Source of the DNA: Cyanobacteriota bacterium
GTDB lineage: Bacteria; Cyanobacteriota; Cyanobacteriia; PCC-6307; Cyanobiaceae
Reading direction: 5' to 3'
Length of the DNA stretch: 35,107 nucleotides
Assembly (NCBI GenBank): GCA_026389265.1
Contig: JAPLIE010000066.1
Location: 1-35,107 of the forward strand
In this document: one piece after another, positions 25,107 through 34,261 of the stretch
Position numbering within the stretch: position 1 is the stretch's first letter
Layout of the letters: every line of letters begins with the position of its first letter
Translations under genes and position numbers: made by a program
Notes under the pieces: model-generated
Seen by the model: the letters and a program-made list of their open reading frames with translations, nothing else
Told to the model about the DNA's origin: nothing
Databases searched by the model: none

Positions 25107-26546
25107 ATGCCCATCAGCAACGGCAACCGCAAGATCCTCGATCTCAAACGCTGGGAGTTCTGCACCCCCGCGCCCGCCGCCACCACCACTGGTCACTTCA
25201 TCGTCTCCAGTCGCCATTACCGCCAGCAGCAATTGCTGGTGCAATCCAACACTGCCGCCTTCCTCTACAACCCGGCGGAGGACGGCTGGATACAGATTCC
25301 CTCCCCCGCTCTGGCAGGGACCTTTGGCGCTGGGGCCTGCGGCACTGCTGGGGCCTTCTCCACTGGGGCGACTGCTGCGGCCTCCAGCCTCACCGCCACT
25401 GGCGGAACCACCACCAGCCTCACCACCAATCAAAACCTGCAGCGGGACCTGCGGGGCTACAGCGTCTTGATCGTGGGCGGCAGCAACGCCGGCCGGCTCA
25501 AGACCATCGCCGCTAACACCCTCGGCGCCAATGCGGTGCTCACGTTCACCGAGACAGAAGCGACGGCCTTTGATGCCACCAGCCAGTACCGCCTGCTCAC
25601 CCCCACCTTCTTTGTGCTGGGTGCTGGCACCCTCGCTGCCGGCTCGTTCCGGCGGTATGACTTCGCGACCAACAGCTGGATCACCTTGGCCCACGGCGGC
25701 CTGCCGGCCACGATCGGCACCGATGGCCGGCTGATGGCCACCCCGGCCTGGATCGACAGCGGCTTCCGCTCCTTTGCCTCTGGCACCGCCACTGGCGGCA
25801 GCAGCACCACCCTGACCAACACCGCCAAGAGCTGGGCCACGAATCAGTGGGCCAACAGCCAGCTGCGCATCACCGCCGGCACCGGCGCCGGCCAGATCCG
25901 CACCGTCGCCAGCAACACGGCCACCACCCTCACCCTGAGCAGCGCCTGGAGCACGGCTCCCGATGCCACCAGCCAGTACAGCCTGGAGGGCAACGACGAT
26001 TTTCTGTACTTCATCGGCAACAACGCCATCACGCTGTACCGCTACAGCATCAGCGCCAACAGCTGGTCCACCCTTTCGCCCACCACCGCTCGCGCAGCGG
26101 CGCCGGGGGCTGGTCTTTCCGGGCACTGGATCCACTCTGTGAGTGCCAGTGACTGGAACAACGAGGCAGCGATCCGCAATGGCCGCTATCTCTATTCCTT
26201 CCGCGGCGGCGGCTCCGCAGCACTCGATCGCTATGACATCGCCGCCAACAGCTGGGAAAACGCCCTTCCCAATGCCCCAGCAACGGAGACCTTCTCAGCG
26301 GGTACCAAGTTGGTCTACAACGGCGATTTTCTCTATCTGCAGAAGGACGCCACCAACCGCTGGTTCCGCTACGACTTCGCCCAGTCCGCCATGGATGGCT
26401 GGACCACCATGCTCTACCCCCAGGGCGCGGCCGTGGTGGGCGACACCGCCTTTGATGTGTCCTTCCGCGATGGCAATACCGAGATTGTTTATATCTACAT
26501 GCTGCTCAACAGCTCGGCGGTGAGCCTGAGGCAGATGGTGATCTGA
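25107..26546 (+). CDS. Kelch-like beta-propeller virion/appendage protein
   Basis: A 479-aa protein preceded by GAGGTGA as ribosome-binding site. Kelch-like blades recur as [24 protein letters not shown] and [13 protein letters not shown], with weaker copies near the ends. Two inserted modules (about residues 95-170 and 215-290) share the phage-fibre phrase G-x-GAGQ-x-R-x(5)-N...LT...DATSQY. Proteins of this kind are seen in cyanophage and prophage tail or baseplate regions, where they may contact the host surface. No signal peptide is evident, which favours a virion part over a secreted protein. A GCCCCC-AAA-GGGGGC hairpin follows the stop at 26547. Confidence 0.78.
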   Translation: MPISNGNRKILDLKRWEFCTPAPAATTTGHFIVSSRHYRQQQLLVQSNTAAFLYNPAEDGWIQIPSPALAGTFGAGACGTAGAFSTGATAAASSLTATGGTTTSLTTNQNLQRDLRGYSVLIVGGSNAGRLKTIAANTLGANAVLTFTETEATAFDATSQYRLLTPTFFVLGAGTLAAGSFRRYDFATNSWITLAHGGLPATIGTDGRLMATPAWIDSGFRSFASGTATGGSSTTLTNTAKSWATNQWANSQLRITAGTGAGQIRTVASNTATTLTLSSAWSTAPDATSQYSLEGNDDFLYFIGNNAITLYRYSISANSWSTLSPTTARAAAPGAGLSGHWIHSVSASDWNNEAAIRNGRYLYSFRGGGSAALDRYDIAANSWENALPNAPATETFSAGTKLVYNGDFLYLQKDATNRWFRYDFAQSAMDGWTTMLYPQGAAVVGDTAFDVSFRDGNTEIVYIYMLLNSSAVSLRQMVI

Positions 26547-26561
26547 GCCCCCAAAGGGGGC
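26547..26561 (+). terminator. Short GC hairpin after the propeller gene
   Basis: GCCCCC, AAA and GGGGGC form a 6-bp stem immediately after the stop codon. There is no T-run, so it may pause or stabilise RNA and is unlikely to stop transcription fully. Confidence 0.35.
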
Positions 26562-26638
26562 AGACAGGGAGGGACTCGATCGCTGGCAATAGATCGTGAC
26601 CTGCCCGGCTGCAAGGCCAGGCCTGCACTGCTTCTGCC

Positions 26639-27883
26639 ATGGGTTCCTGGAAAACCTCCGGTTCGATCCGCGGTCCTGAGGGGCCCGCCGGTCCGCAGGG
26701 TTCGCCCGGTGTGCAGGGCGTCCAGGGGCCGGCTGGTCCCCAGGGACCCCAGGGACCATCGGGTTTGCAGGGGCCGCAAGGCCCGGCGGGACCTTCCGGC
26801 CCGGCCGGACCCACTGGCCCCCAGGGCATCCAGGGCCCAGCGGGGATCGGCATCAACTTCAAGGGCCAGGTGGCCACCGTCGCCAACCTGCCGGCTAACG
26901 CCACCAAGGGCGATGCCTACCTGGTGCAGGCCGATGACTCGCTGCGGGTCTGGGATAGCAGCACCAACAGCTGGGTGAACGGCGGCTCGATCCAGGGCCC
27001 TCAGGGTCCGGCGGGTGTGGCCGGCCCGACCGGTGCGACGGGGGCGCAGGGACCGGCGGGCCCCCAAGGACCTCAGGGCATCCAGGGTCCGGCCGGCGCC
27101 GATGGTCTGATCGGCCCCCGCGGCAGCGGCTGGTTCACCGGCACCGGTGCACCACCGGCAGTTATCCCCGGTGCCGTCGATGGCGATCTCTACCTCGATC
27201 TGACGACGGGAACCGTCTACGTGCTCGGCCCGATTCGCATCGCGGATCTGCCCGCCATCGGCAGTGCCTTCCAGGGTGGGTATTACGCCGGCCTGATCAG
27301 CCACACCGCCAACGGCGTGGCCACCCATGCCCTGATCATTTCGCCCAAGACGGCAGGCTCGCTACTGAACGTGGCCTGGAAGAGCGCCAACACCACCAGC
27401 GCCGGCACCACGAGCGTGTTCGACGGCTGGGCGAACAGCGAGGCGATGAACAACTCCAGTCATCCGGCGGCCCAGTTCTGTCGCTCGCTCAACATCGGCG
27501 GTTACGACGACTGGTACCTGCCCGCAGCCCAGGAGTGGGACATCTTGTATCGAGCCTTCAAGGCGGAGGCGACACCCAACGGCAGCTACTTGGGGGCGGG
27601 CTTTGGCGCCAACCCCTATGCGGTGCCCCAGGGCGGCAACTACAGCGACAGCAATCCGTCCCTCACTGGAGTGCTGGCCTTCCGGGCCAACGGTGCGGAG
27701 ACGCTCCGGCACTTCGATGAGGCCTTCGGCGACGATCCTTTCTTCCACTGGACTTCCACCCAGGCCGCCACTGGCACGGCCTATCAGCGGACCACCTACC
27801 TGGGCACCCAGTTCGCCGAGAGCAAGACGGTGGCCACGGCCACCCAGGTGCGAGCGATCCGCCGCATCCCGGTGCTGCCGTAA
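26639..27883 (+). CDS. Collagen-like tail-fibre protein with DUF1566 (Lcl-like) tip
   Basis: A 414-aa protein. Two blocks of uninterrupted Gly-X-Y triplets (about residues 12-74 and 119-160) flank a small globular insert with [14 protein letters not shown]...[15 protein letters not shown], a known phage-fibre linker. The C-terminal 200 residues match DUF1566: [41 protein letters not shown] and VRAIRRI. This domain caps Legionella collagen-like adhesin and many phage fibres. Collagen blocks would trimerise into a shaft with the DUF1566 head as receptor binder. No signal peptide is seen. The next gene follows after 18 bases. Confidence 0.85.
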   Translation: MGSWKTSGSIRGPEGPAGPQGSPGVQGVQGPAGPQGPQGPSGLQGPQGPAGPSGPAGPTGPQGIQGPAGIGINFKGQVATVANLPANATKGDAYLVQADDSLRVWDSSTNSWVNGGSIQGPQGPAGVAGPTGATGAQGPAGPQGPQGIQGPAGADGLIGPRGSGWFTGTGAPPAVIPGAVDGDLYLDLTTGTVYVLGPIRIADLPAIGSAFQGGYYAGLISHTANGVATHALIISPKTAGSLLNVAWKSANTTSAGTTSVFDGWANSEAMNNSSHPAAQFCRSLNIGGYDDWYLPAAQEWDILYRAFKAEATPNGSYLGAGFGANPYAVPQGGNYSDSNPSLTGVLAFRANGAETLRHFDEAFGDDPFFHWTSTQAATGTAYQRTTYLGTQFAESKTVATATQVRAIRRIPVLP

Positions 27884-27901
27884 GCAGCGAGGAGGCAACC
27901 C

Positions 27902-28330
27902 ATGGCCAACTGGCTGCCGCGCACCCAGGTCCCCGGTCAACGGCTGAGCGTGAGTGCCACCACCACGCCCCTGCTGCCAGGCGCCAGTGCCCTGCTCGAT
28001 CTGCCGGGCCTGGGGCGGCTGGGCCATTTCCTGGCCGTCAGCACCGATGCCCCGGGCTGGGTGAGCTTCTACAGCTCGGCGGCGGCCCGCGAGGCCGATG
28101 GCAGCCGCCCCATCACCCAGGACCCCACCCCAGGCAGCGGGGTGCTGCTCGATCTGGTCACCACCACCGCCGCCCTCACCGTCACCGCCCCGCCGGGGGG
28201 CACCTATTTCTCCACCGACGGAGCCACTGCCCCGAATAGCCCCCCACTGCTGCTGGCCGTGGTGCGCAACACCGGCACCGTCCAGGCCGCCATCGCCCTC
28301 ACTGTCTTCGCGGTGGTGCTGGCGCCATGA
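27902..28330 (+). CDS. Hypothetical virion-type protein
   Basis: A 142-aa protein with a strong ribosome-binding site (GAGGAGG, 10 bases or fewer before the ATG). It is beta-rich and small-residue-rich, starting MANWLPRTQVPGQRL, with a central WVSFYSSAAAREADGSRP segment, which is common in small proteins of prophage fibre clusters. It contains PPGGTYFSTDG near its end and a hydrophobic tail (AIALTVFAVVLAP). The stop overlaps the next start (ATGA). Function unknown; a structural role is inferred from context. Confidence 0.72.
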   Translation: MANWLPRTQVPGQRLSVSATTTPLLPGASALLDLPGLGRLGHFLAVSTDAPGWVSFYSSAAAREADGSRPITQDPTPGSGVLLDLVTTTAALTVTAPPGGTYFSTDGATAPNSPPLLLAVVRNTGTVQAAIALTVFAVVLAP

Positions 28331-29232
28331 GCCGCACCCTGATCGACATCAGCCGCGTCGGCACCTACACCACCTGGCCCTCGGTGGCGGTGGAGGTGAA
28401 CGGCTATCTGCAGAGCTGGATCACCGCCGCCAACGCCCAGGTGAGTCAGCACCAGCTGCGCCTGGCCACCACCCCCAACCCCAATGCCACCGCAACGGAT
28501 CCCTGTGGCTGGCGCGTGGAGGCGACCCTTGCCCAGCGCACCCCAGGCGGCGTTCCGGCGGTGCTGCTTCTTGAGGTGTTCCTCACCGGCACCACCCTGC
28601 AGATCAGGCCCGGGATCGGCAACAGCGAGCCGTTCGTCGGAGCCGATTCCCAGCAGGGCTGGGTATACCCGGCCGCCGATGTCAGCAACAGCAGCGGAGC
28701 CTGGAGCACCACGCCATTGCCCTTGACGGCGCAGGTGGGTTGGTCACTGGAGCCGGGTGCTGAATACTTCGTGTTCGCCTACAGCCAGCACCGGTTCACC
28801 AACCGCCAGGCGGTGCCGCTGCTGATCGCCCGCGATCAGGTGTCTGGCCACTGGATCTTGGCGGCCTCACCCCCCTCCACAAGCGACGGGCTGCGGGCGG
28901 TGAGCTGGAACGTCCGCTCTGGCCAGCCCTCAGGCTCCCGCACCCTCTTGCGCGAGCTCACCAGCACCACGGTGCAGATCCGCCAGCCTGCCGAGCTGGT
29001 GCTCGCCACCACGGACTGGAGCTACTACGAGAGCGCCAATGAACCCGCCCAGTTCTGGGAGCCGCTGATCCTGCCCCCTGATTTCGCCTCGGTGAACCTG
29101 AGCAGTGCGGCGATGAGCTACTACAAGCCCGCTGATGGCAACGAGTGGCTGGCGATCGGCGCCCACGGCCTGCTGCTGCGCACCAAGGAGGCAATCACTC
29201 CCCAGGGGGGGCAAGGAGGTGCGGCCCCATGA
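28327..29232 (+). CDS. Hypothetical phage-appendage-like protein
   Basis: A 301-aa beta-rich protein without signal peptide or membrane segment. The N-terminal part (TYTTWPSVAVEVNGYLQSW) is followed by three or four stretches with regular W/Y spacing, suggesting a beta-sandwich repeat. Its start overlaps the stop of the preceding gene and its stop overlaps the next start (both ATGA). Near its end AAGGAGGT (29213-29220) serves as ribosome-binding site for the next gene. I do not recognise the family; position among fibre-like genes suggests a virion component. Confidence 0.7.
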   Translation: MSRTLIDISRVGTYTTWPSVAVEVNGYLQSWITAANAQVSQHQLRLATTPNPNATATDPCGWRVEATLAQRTPGGVPAVLLLEVFLTGTTLQIRPGIGNSEPFVGADSQQGWVYPAADVSNSSGAWSTTPLPLTAQVGWSLEPGAEYFVFAYSQHRFTNRQAVPLLIARDQVSGHWILAASPPSTSDGLRAVSWNVRSGQPSGSRTLLRELTSTTVQIRQPAELVLATTDWSYYESANEPAQFWEPLILPPDFASVNLSSAAMSYYKPADGNEWLAIGAHGLLLRTKEAITPQGGQGGAAP

Positions 29233-30479
29233 CCTATCAGGTGTTCTGCCAGGTGTTCTCCGCCGGCAGCTGGAAATGGACTAGCAAGGACCCCGCCAGC
29301 GTGGGCATGCGGCTGGACGGGGCGTTTCGGGCGTTCGCGGTGACCGTCAACGCCCTGCCCGGCAATGCCGATACTCCCCTCTCGGTCATCCGCTCGCACG
29401 CCGATGCCAACGCCACCCGCTGGGGTTACACCTGGCAACTGGGCCACCCGATCGAGCCCGCCCACCTCTGGTTTCACGTCGAGAGCCCCACCACCAGCGG
29501 CGCCACCCTCCAGGGCGAGAGCCAGACCTACAGCTCCGGACAGTTCGGCTCCGCCAAGGCCAGCACCTTCTCCAACAACACCAGCAACGGCGGCTACGGC
29601 GCCTACAGCAACTCCGTGGCCAACAGCGCTGGCCTGGCCTACATCGACAGCACGATCACCGGCGCCACCTCGATCGGCGCGATCCTGCTGATCGCCCAGG
29701 ACACCACTCCCGGCCGCGAGTTCTTCTGCTGGACCCTCAAGACCACCGGCGGCAACGACGAGCTCCACCGCGACTGCTGCCATGCGCTCTACAAGAGTCC
29801 CGGCACCACGGGTTGGTGCTCACTGGCCGTCTTCCCAAGGACCAGCCGGCAGTCCTACGAGACGGTGGCACTGCATGGCTACAGCGGCAATCGCTTTGGC
29901 AGCCTCCCCCCCTCTATCAGCGCCAGCCTCCACAGCAATGGCCACCAGCTGCGCAGCGGCATCGCCATCGGCCACTACGACCTGGTGCTCGATCCCCAGG
30001 GGCTGCTCGACAGCCCGCCGCCCCTGATCCAGCTGCCGGCGCCGTTGTTCATCGGCTCCACCACCATCCGCGGCGCCAGCACCCACTTCGGCAAGGTGAC
30101 CCGCCCCGATGGGGTGATGCTGCAACTGGGCCAGCGCTCCCTCGCCCACGACATCTGGCTCTGGCTGCCCAGCGGCACCAGCCACAGCCAGGTCAGCCCC
30201 TGGATGTCGGTCTTTGCCCTGAGCTACTGGCGGGAATGCAACGAGCTCCACTTCATCAGCGGCCTGCCCCTTGGGGGCCTGCCGCCTCAGGGCATCCAGC
30301 TGATCACCGGCACGGCGGATTTCATTCGCAACTTCCCGCCGATGAGTGCGGCCGGCACCAATCAGCATCCGCAGCAGGGGCCCCTGCTCTCTAGCTCCGG
30401 CAGTGAGGGAGACGGGGGTGATGGCAGCGGCGCTCTGTCCAGGCCCACCACAGGGCTGCTCTGGCCTCGGGGGGTTTGA
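29229..30479 (+). CDS. Hypothetical phage-appendage-like protein, end of cassette
   Basis: A 416-aa protein. The start at 29229 is set by the AAGGAGGT site 8 bases upstream and the ATGA overlap; a longer frame to 29145 would run back into the previous gene. It is beta-rich, with a Ser/Asn/Gly-rich stretch (about 97-140) typical of fibre shafts. The tail is Ser/Gly-rich (SSSGSEGDGGDGSG). After its TGA the same frame stays open for 22 more codons of protein-like sequence (LDRSIAKAWEQVITIDEVNS), which may be a decayed neighbour. Function unknown; probably the last structural gene of the run. Confidence 0.7.
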   Translation: MTYQVFCQVFSAGSWKWTSKDPASVGMRLDGAFRAFAVTVNALPGNADTPLSVIRSHADANATRWGYTWQLGHPIEPAHLWFHVESPTTSGATLQGESQTYSSGQFGSAKASTFSNNTSNGGYGAYSNSVANSAGLAYIDSTITGATSIGAILLIAQDTTPGREFFCWTLKTTGGNDELHRDCCHALYKSPGTTGWCSLAVFPRTSRQSYETVALHGYSGNRFGSLPPSISASLHSNGHQLRSGIAIGHYDLVLDPQGLLDSPPPLIQLPAPLFIGSTTIRGASTHFGKVTRPDGVMLQLGQRSLAHDIWLWLPSGTSHSQVSPWMSVFALSYWRECNELHFISGLPLGGLPPQGIQLITGTADFIRNFPPMSAAGTNQHPQQGPLLSSSGSEGDGGDGSGALSRPTTGLLWPRGV

Positions 30480-30636
30480 GGCCACCTGGATCGCTCGATC
30501 GCCAAAGCCTGGGAGCAGGTGATCACGATTGATGAGGTCAACAGTTGAAGGGATACCGGTGACACCACAAAAGTGATCCCCTGGCATCAGCTCGGCAAAC
30601 CAGGGCGAAACAAAGGAGGAGCAAGATTCCCCTCCC

Positions 30637-30642
30637 TATACT
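30637..30642 (+). promoter_or_regulatory. Possible -10 box of the acetyltransferase gene
   Basis: TATACT, one base from the TATAAT consensus, lies 24 bases before the GNAT start codon. No good -35 is seen at the usual spacing, so the call is weak. Confidence 0.35.
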
Positions 30643-30665
30643 GAGCAACATGGGGACTGTTGACC

Positions 30666-31187
30666 ATGGCGCAGGGAATCTTTGTTGAGCTGGCGGTACC
30701 GGATGACTCTTTTCTAGACGTCTTCTGCTGCGGCCAGGCACGGGTTGATCAATACTTCCGTACCCGCGAATGGTTGGCAGAGAAAAGCAAGGGAGGGTCG
30801 CTCACGACTTACGTTTTCCGTGCTGGAGAGGCTGGACCTGTTGTGGGGTATGCGGCCGTGAGCTTTCGCAACCAGCCCCATCCTGATGACGCGAGCAGCT
30901 CGAAGGCCAAGGTTTTGGTGATCTCGATGCTTGGTGTCGATCAAGCGTTTCAAGGCCAGATGAATCCCTTGGCAGAGGATCATTCCTATGCCGCTTCAGT
31001 CATGGCCGACCTCGAGGAACGCGCGAGATCCAAACCAAATTGTGTTGCCCTGAAGCTATGGGTGCGCTCGACCAATGCGCGGGCAATCGGCTTCTATACG
31101 TAAGTCGGCTTTGTCACAGATCCAGCCGGCCGATTCCAGCTTGATGATGGCGACCCAATGCTGACGATGCGAAAGTTTTTGCGCTGA
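30666..31187 (+). pseudogene. GNAT acetyltransferase broken by an in-frame TAA
   Basis: Reading from the ATG at 30666 gives a GNAT N-acetyltransferase: VVGYAAVSF (beta strand 4 region), VISMLGVDQAFQGQMNP near the acetyl-CoA loop, and LKLWVRSTNARAIGFYT, the conserved N-x-x-A-x-x-FY motif. A TAA (31101-31103) falls exactly where the family has FYxKxGF. The same frame then continues VGFVTDPAGRFQLDDGDPML...MRKFLR to a TGA at 31185-31187. A single base change from Lys or Glu explains this. The C-terminal strand would be lost, so the product is probably inactive. The AcCoA loop lacks the usual Q/RxxGxG/A form and reads QAFQGQ. Some GNATs of this size are TacT-like toxins, and loss of activity would fit, but no antitoxin is seen upstream. 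Confidence 0.75.
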
Positions 31188-31194
31188 ACTGGAA

Positions 31195-31542
31195 TCAAGA
31201 AAGCGGTAAATCGGCCGACTCGTCATTGCAATCAACAGGTGTCAGATCCCTGCGGCTATTGCGATCGCGCAAGCTTTCCAAACGCGACCTCACGGCCTCC
31301 ACATCTTCCAGCGGGAAGCGCCAATGGCCGCCAGGCGTTTGAAAGGCAACGGGAAACCAGCCGCCCTCCAGCCAGTTCTTCACGGTGTTGGCCGACGACA
31401 CCCCAAGCAAGGTGGCGGCCTGCTTACTGGTCAGCGGGGCAGCTGTGGCACTCGCGACCAGCCGATCAACCAGGTCGCTGCGACCAGCCTCCCGGAGGGC
31501 GGCGGTCACATCACTGAGGAGAGCCGGGCTGATCGCAGTCAT
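31195..31542 (-). CDS. MerR/excisionase-type helix-turn-helix DNA-binding protein
   Basis: A 115-aa protein from the ATG at 31542 (six residues longer if the TTG at 31560 is used). Residues 37-90 read as a winged HTH: LTSKQAATLLGVSSANTVKNWL, then a GGWFPVAFQTPGGHWRFP wing and an EDVEAVRSRL helix. Such proteins are small regulators, excisionases or antitoxins; partners are often PIN-type toxins, but none adjoins it here. It ends 8 bases from the converging acetyltransferase remnant. No palindromic operator stands out upstream. Confidence 0.8.
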   Translation of the reverse strand: MTAISPALLSDVTAALREAGRSDLVDRLVASATAAPLTSKQAATLLGVSSANTVKNWLEGGWFPVAFQTPGGHWRFPLEDVEAVRSRLESLRDRNSRRDLTPVDCNDESADLPLS

Positions 31543-31635
31543 GATCTGATCGTACGCCAAAGCGTCAAAACCGTCAGTTGGTGCTGCTCGATCGTTGCGC
31601 CAGGAAGGCCTTCCTTGAGCCCCCCCGGCAAACGA

Positions 31636-31956
31636 CTACCGGGCCCGCACCAACCTCCCGCGCACCTGCTCCCGCTCAGCGCGCCTAGCCGGCAGGGGTG
31701 ATCCCCGCAGGATGGCTTCAATGCGCTCCACCAGATATTTGGGCACCATCCCGCCCGCTACACGCTCGCGGGGAAGCAGGAAGCCCCCAGCCAGCCGATT
31801 CCACTGGGCAGATTCCTGATGCAACAGCCGGCCTCCCTTGCCGCTTTTCTCAAAGTGCACCAGGCACCCCTGATCGGGGCAGGCATGGAGGGTGACGCGC
31901 CAGCGAATCCCGCTCTGGAGCACATCGTGGAGAACCTGGACTTGGGCCATGGCCAT
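31636..31956 (-). CDS. Hypothetical protein
   Basis: A 106-aa protein from the ATG at 31956 (a second ATG two codons on; an upstream TTG at 32034 adds unlikely residues). The body (VLHDVLQSGIRWRVTLHACPDQGCLVHFEKSG onwards) has believable beta/alpha patterning, with two Cys (C-x4-C) and a basic tail (REQVRGRLVRAR). No family recognised. It lies between the alpha-CTD-like gene and the HTH gene on the same strand, with gaps of about 200 and 90 bases. The 31957-32158 gap shows nothing else. Confidence 0.5.
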   Translation of the reverse strand: MAMAQVQVLHDVLQSGIRWRVTLHACPDQGCLVHFEKSGKGGRLLHQESAQWNRLAGGFLLPRERVAGGMVPKYLVERIEAILRGSPLPARRAEREQVRGRLVRAR

Positions 31957-32158
31957 AACGGCGGAGGACCCGACCCAAAGGCGGCGCCGCGCAAGGGCTG
32001 GCCAGGATCCGATGCAGTCGCATCCCAAAGGCAATCGGGTCCTGTGGCGGCCAGCTCGTGGAACCCTTGCGCGAGTGCCGCAGCATGGGAAGGGCCGCCT
32101 CCGTTGACCAATTCAACGGAAGCGGCATCAGGTGTCTTGAAGAGCGGTGGAGCAGAGC

Positions 32159-34090
32159 TCAGCCCTGCCACACCCTCCCGAAACGCTCCGCCACCAGCTG
32201 CCAGCTCAGGGTGCTCTGGCGGCTCAGGGCAGCGAACACCGAGTTGGGCTGCTTGTCGAGATACTCAGGCACCACACCACTGACCAGGAAGGCCGTGATC
32301 TGTTGCTTGCTGGGCATGGCGTCAGCGGCCAGGCCGCTGTGGGCCACCGTCTTGTCCAAGAGGACGCTCAACCGCTGCTCGGTCCAGTAGGTCCGGCCAC
32401 CGCTCTCGCCCGTCAGCTGGCCCTGGTATAGCAGGCCCACCTGCTTGGCCACGCCGGACTGTCCGCCATGGCGCTGCACCGCACCCTTCACCGAGGCCGG
32501 CAGCTGCGTCTGCAGAGGCATCAGGCCCGGAGCTCCCAGCACCGCAGCAAAGCGATGCAGGAACTGGCTGAGCGTCTCCTTGCGATGCCAGTAGCCGTAG
32601 CCGGCGTCCTCCTCGTTGTTGGCGATCACCCTCAGATGCAGGGTCCATTCCGCCTCGGGCACCTCCATGGCCAGGGCGGCGTAGAGCTCGAGCCGCCGGT
32701 TCAGGTTCAGATGGATCACCTGCTCCAGACCCAATGCCGAAGCGGAGGATCCTTCGCAGAGGCTCTCTTCGAGGGCATCGGTGTGGAAGGGCAGCCTCCC
32801 CAGGCTTACCAGCCAAGGCTGAAGGGCCGCCAGCAACCGCTGCCGCTCGCGTTGCTCGCGGCGGTCGCCCATCCGCTCGGCGAGTTCCTTGGGGGTGAGG
32901 CCGCAGCACTCGCTCAGCTTGCGGAAGCTGATCCGCACCGCCTCACGGGTGATCGGCGGGCTGGCCATGTCACCGATGGCCTGCAGGGTTTCCCCACCGG
33001 CATGGCGCAGGTAGGCCTCCACCGCTCTGGCCGATTCCACCGCACGCCTCAGCTGGCGCAACCAGCCGCTGGCACTGCCCACTGCCGAGAAGCGCTGGCG
33101 GTAGGTCTCCAGAAGTACCCCCTGAAGCCCCTCCGCGAGCAGCCGCCGGTCGTCATCAGCGCCGGCGGCGGCCTGAATGTCCTGGAAGACGGTGCGCAGC
33201 TGGTGGAGTTCCTCGCTGCGGTGGTCCAGGGCAGTGAAGTGCTCCAGGGTGAGCGCGGTTAGCTCGTCCAGCATCCTGAGTGCACCGGGCGTCTCCACCG
33301 ATGCGCTGCCGAGCAGGTCAGCGGCGCGATCCAGCCAGCGCTGATCCTCCGCCTCATCAATGCAAGGCTGCGACGGCTGAGCGCCCCAGCGGCCGGCCGA
33401 GGAGCTGACCGTGGCAATCGCCTCGGCCATCGGTGCAGGCGGGGTGAACGTCTCGGCGGGATCAAGTCGCAGGGGGAAGGGCAGCCCCAGACGCTCCAGA
33501 CCATCGCTTAGCTCCTGCAGCCCGTTGGCGCCCAAGCCGCGCAGGCGCAGCAGTTGCGGCTCTTCCAGGCCGATCAGATCGCTGATCCGCTGGAGCCCGT
33601 TGCGGCGCAGCGTGTTGTCCATCCGGATGCTCAGGCCCAGCAGGGCAATATCCAGTTGCAGCTCAACTGCCGGCTCAGCGCTGGACGGCGCAATCGTGCG
33701 GCTCTGCCCGAAGGAAAGCAGCTGCGGCAGCTGCACCGCCAGCACAGGCTGGAGCATTGACACCAGACGCACCAAGGAGCGCCCGGCGCCAGGATCAATC
33801 AGCCCCCGCTGGATCGCCTTCTGCAGCTCCTGGCAGAGCCGGGTATCCTCGCACAGCCCAAGGATGGTGATCAGGAGCTCGCGGCGCTGGGCAGGCCTGA
33901 GGGCGGCCAGGCTGCTTTGCAGCTCTTCACCTTCCAGGAAGACAGCGCCATCGAAGCCGAGACCGCACCAGCAGCTGCGCAGCTGGTCCATTGCGGTGCC
34001 GACCATCGTGATGGCCAGGCCCCTGGCCTGAGGCTGCCCCTGGTTGCGATCGTCGGGCTGGGGAGCGGCGGAAGAGACGAGGCAGGTCAT
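32159..34090 (-). CDS. Protein with RNAP alpha-CTD-like and sigma-region-4-like modules
   Basis: Up to 643 aa; Met29 (34006) or Met34 (33991) may be the true start, none having a clear ribosome-binding site. Residues about 145-205 match the RNA polymerase alpha C-terminal fold: LGLSIRMDNTLRRNGLQRIS, DLIGLEEPQLLRLRGLG, GLQELSDGLERLGL. Residues 362-395 (GGETLQAIGD...ITREAVRISFRKLSE) resemble the sigma region 4 HTH. The C-terminus holds two related repeats (about 500-560 and 568-640), each with W-x-x-x-x-x-L, then P-x(n)-L and a hydrophobic VA-x-x-x/F motif. Similar repeats occur in cyanobacterial and plant proteins. DNA or transcription-complex binding is inferred; no known gene name. Confidence 0.7.
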   Translation of the reverse strand: MTCLVSSAAPQPDDRNQGQPQARGLAITMVGTAMDQLRSCWCGLGFDGAVFLEGEELQSSLAALRPAQRRELLITILGLCEDTRLCQELQKAIQRGLIDPGAGRSLVRLVSMLQPVLAVQLPQLLSFGQSRTIAPSSAEPAVELQLDIALLGLSIRMDNTLRRNGLQRISDLIGLEEPQLLRLRGLGANGLQELSDGLERLGLPFPLRLDPAETFTPPAPMAEAIATVSSSAGRWGAQPSQPCIDEAEDQRWLDRAADLLGSASVETPGALRMLDELTALTLEHFTALDHRSEELHQLRTVFQDIQAAAGADDDRRLLAEGLQGVLLETYRQRFSAVGSASGWLRQLRRAVESARAVEAYLRHAGGETLQAIGDMASPPITREAVRISFRKLSECCGLTPKELAERMGDRREQRERQRLLAALQPWLVSLGRLPFHTDALEESLCEGSSASALGLEQVIHLNLNRRLELYAALAMEVPEAEWTLHLRVIANNEEDAGYGYWHRKETLSQFLHRFAAVLGAPGLMPLQTQLPASVKGAVQRHGGQSGVAKQVGLLYQGQLTGESGGRTYWTEQRLSVLLDKTVAHSGLAADAMPSKQQITAFLVSGVVPEYLDKQPNSVFAALSRQSTLSWQLVAERFGRVWQG

Positions 34091-34261
34091 GGGGTGGGTG
34101 ACGAACTGGAGACAGTGAAATCCCGATAGAACGCCAACGTGCCCAACGAGTGCGAATGACGTAGGACGCTAGGTCGCCAGGCCGACACGCCTGCAGGGAT
34201 AGACACAGATGAAAGGTGGGATGATGAATGGCAGCTTTGTGGCAGGCTCCGCAGGTTTCTG

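Noticed and set aside
26660-27110. Tandem short DNA repeats resembling a CRISPR or minisatellite
   Set aside because: They are codon-level repeats of Gly-X-Y triplets in a collagen-like gene; there are no spacers or constant-length units.
31819-32283. 154-codon plus-strand frame across the gap near 32000
   Set aside because: It overlaps the better minus-strand frame and the end of the alpha-CTD-like gene and has no domain pattern.
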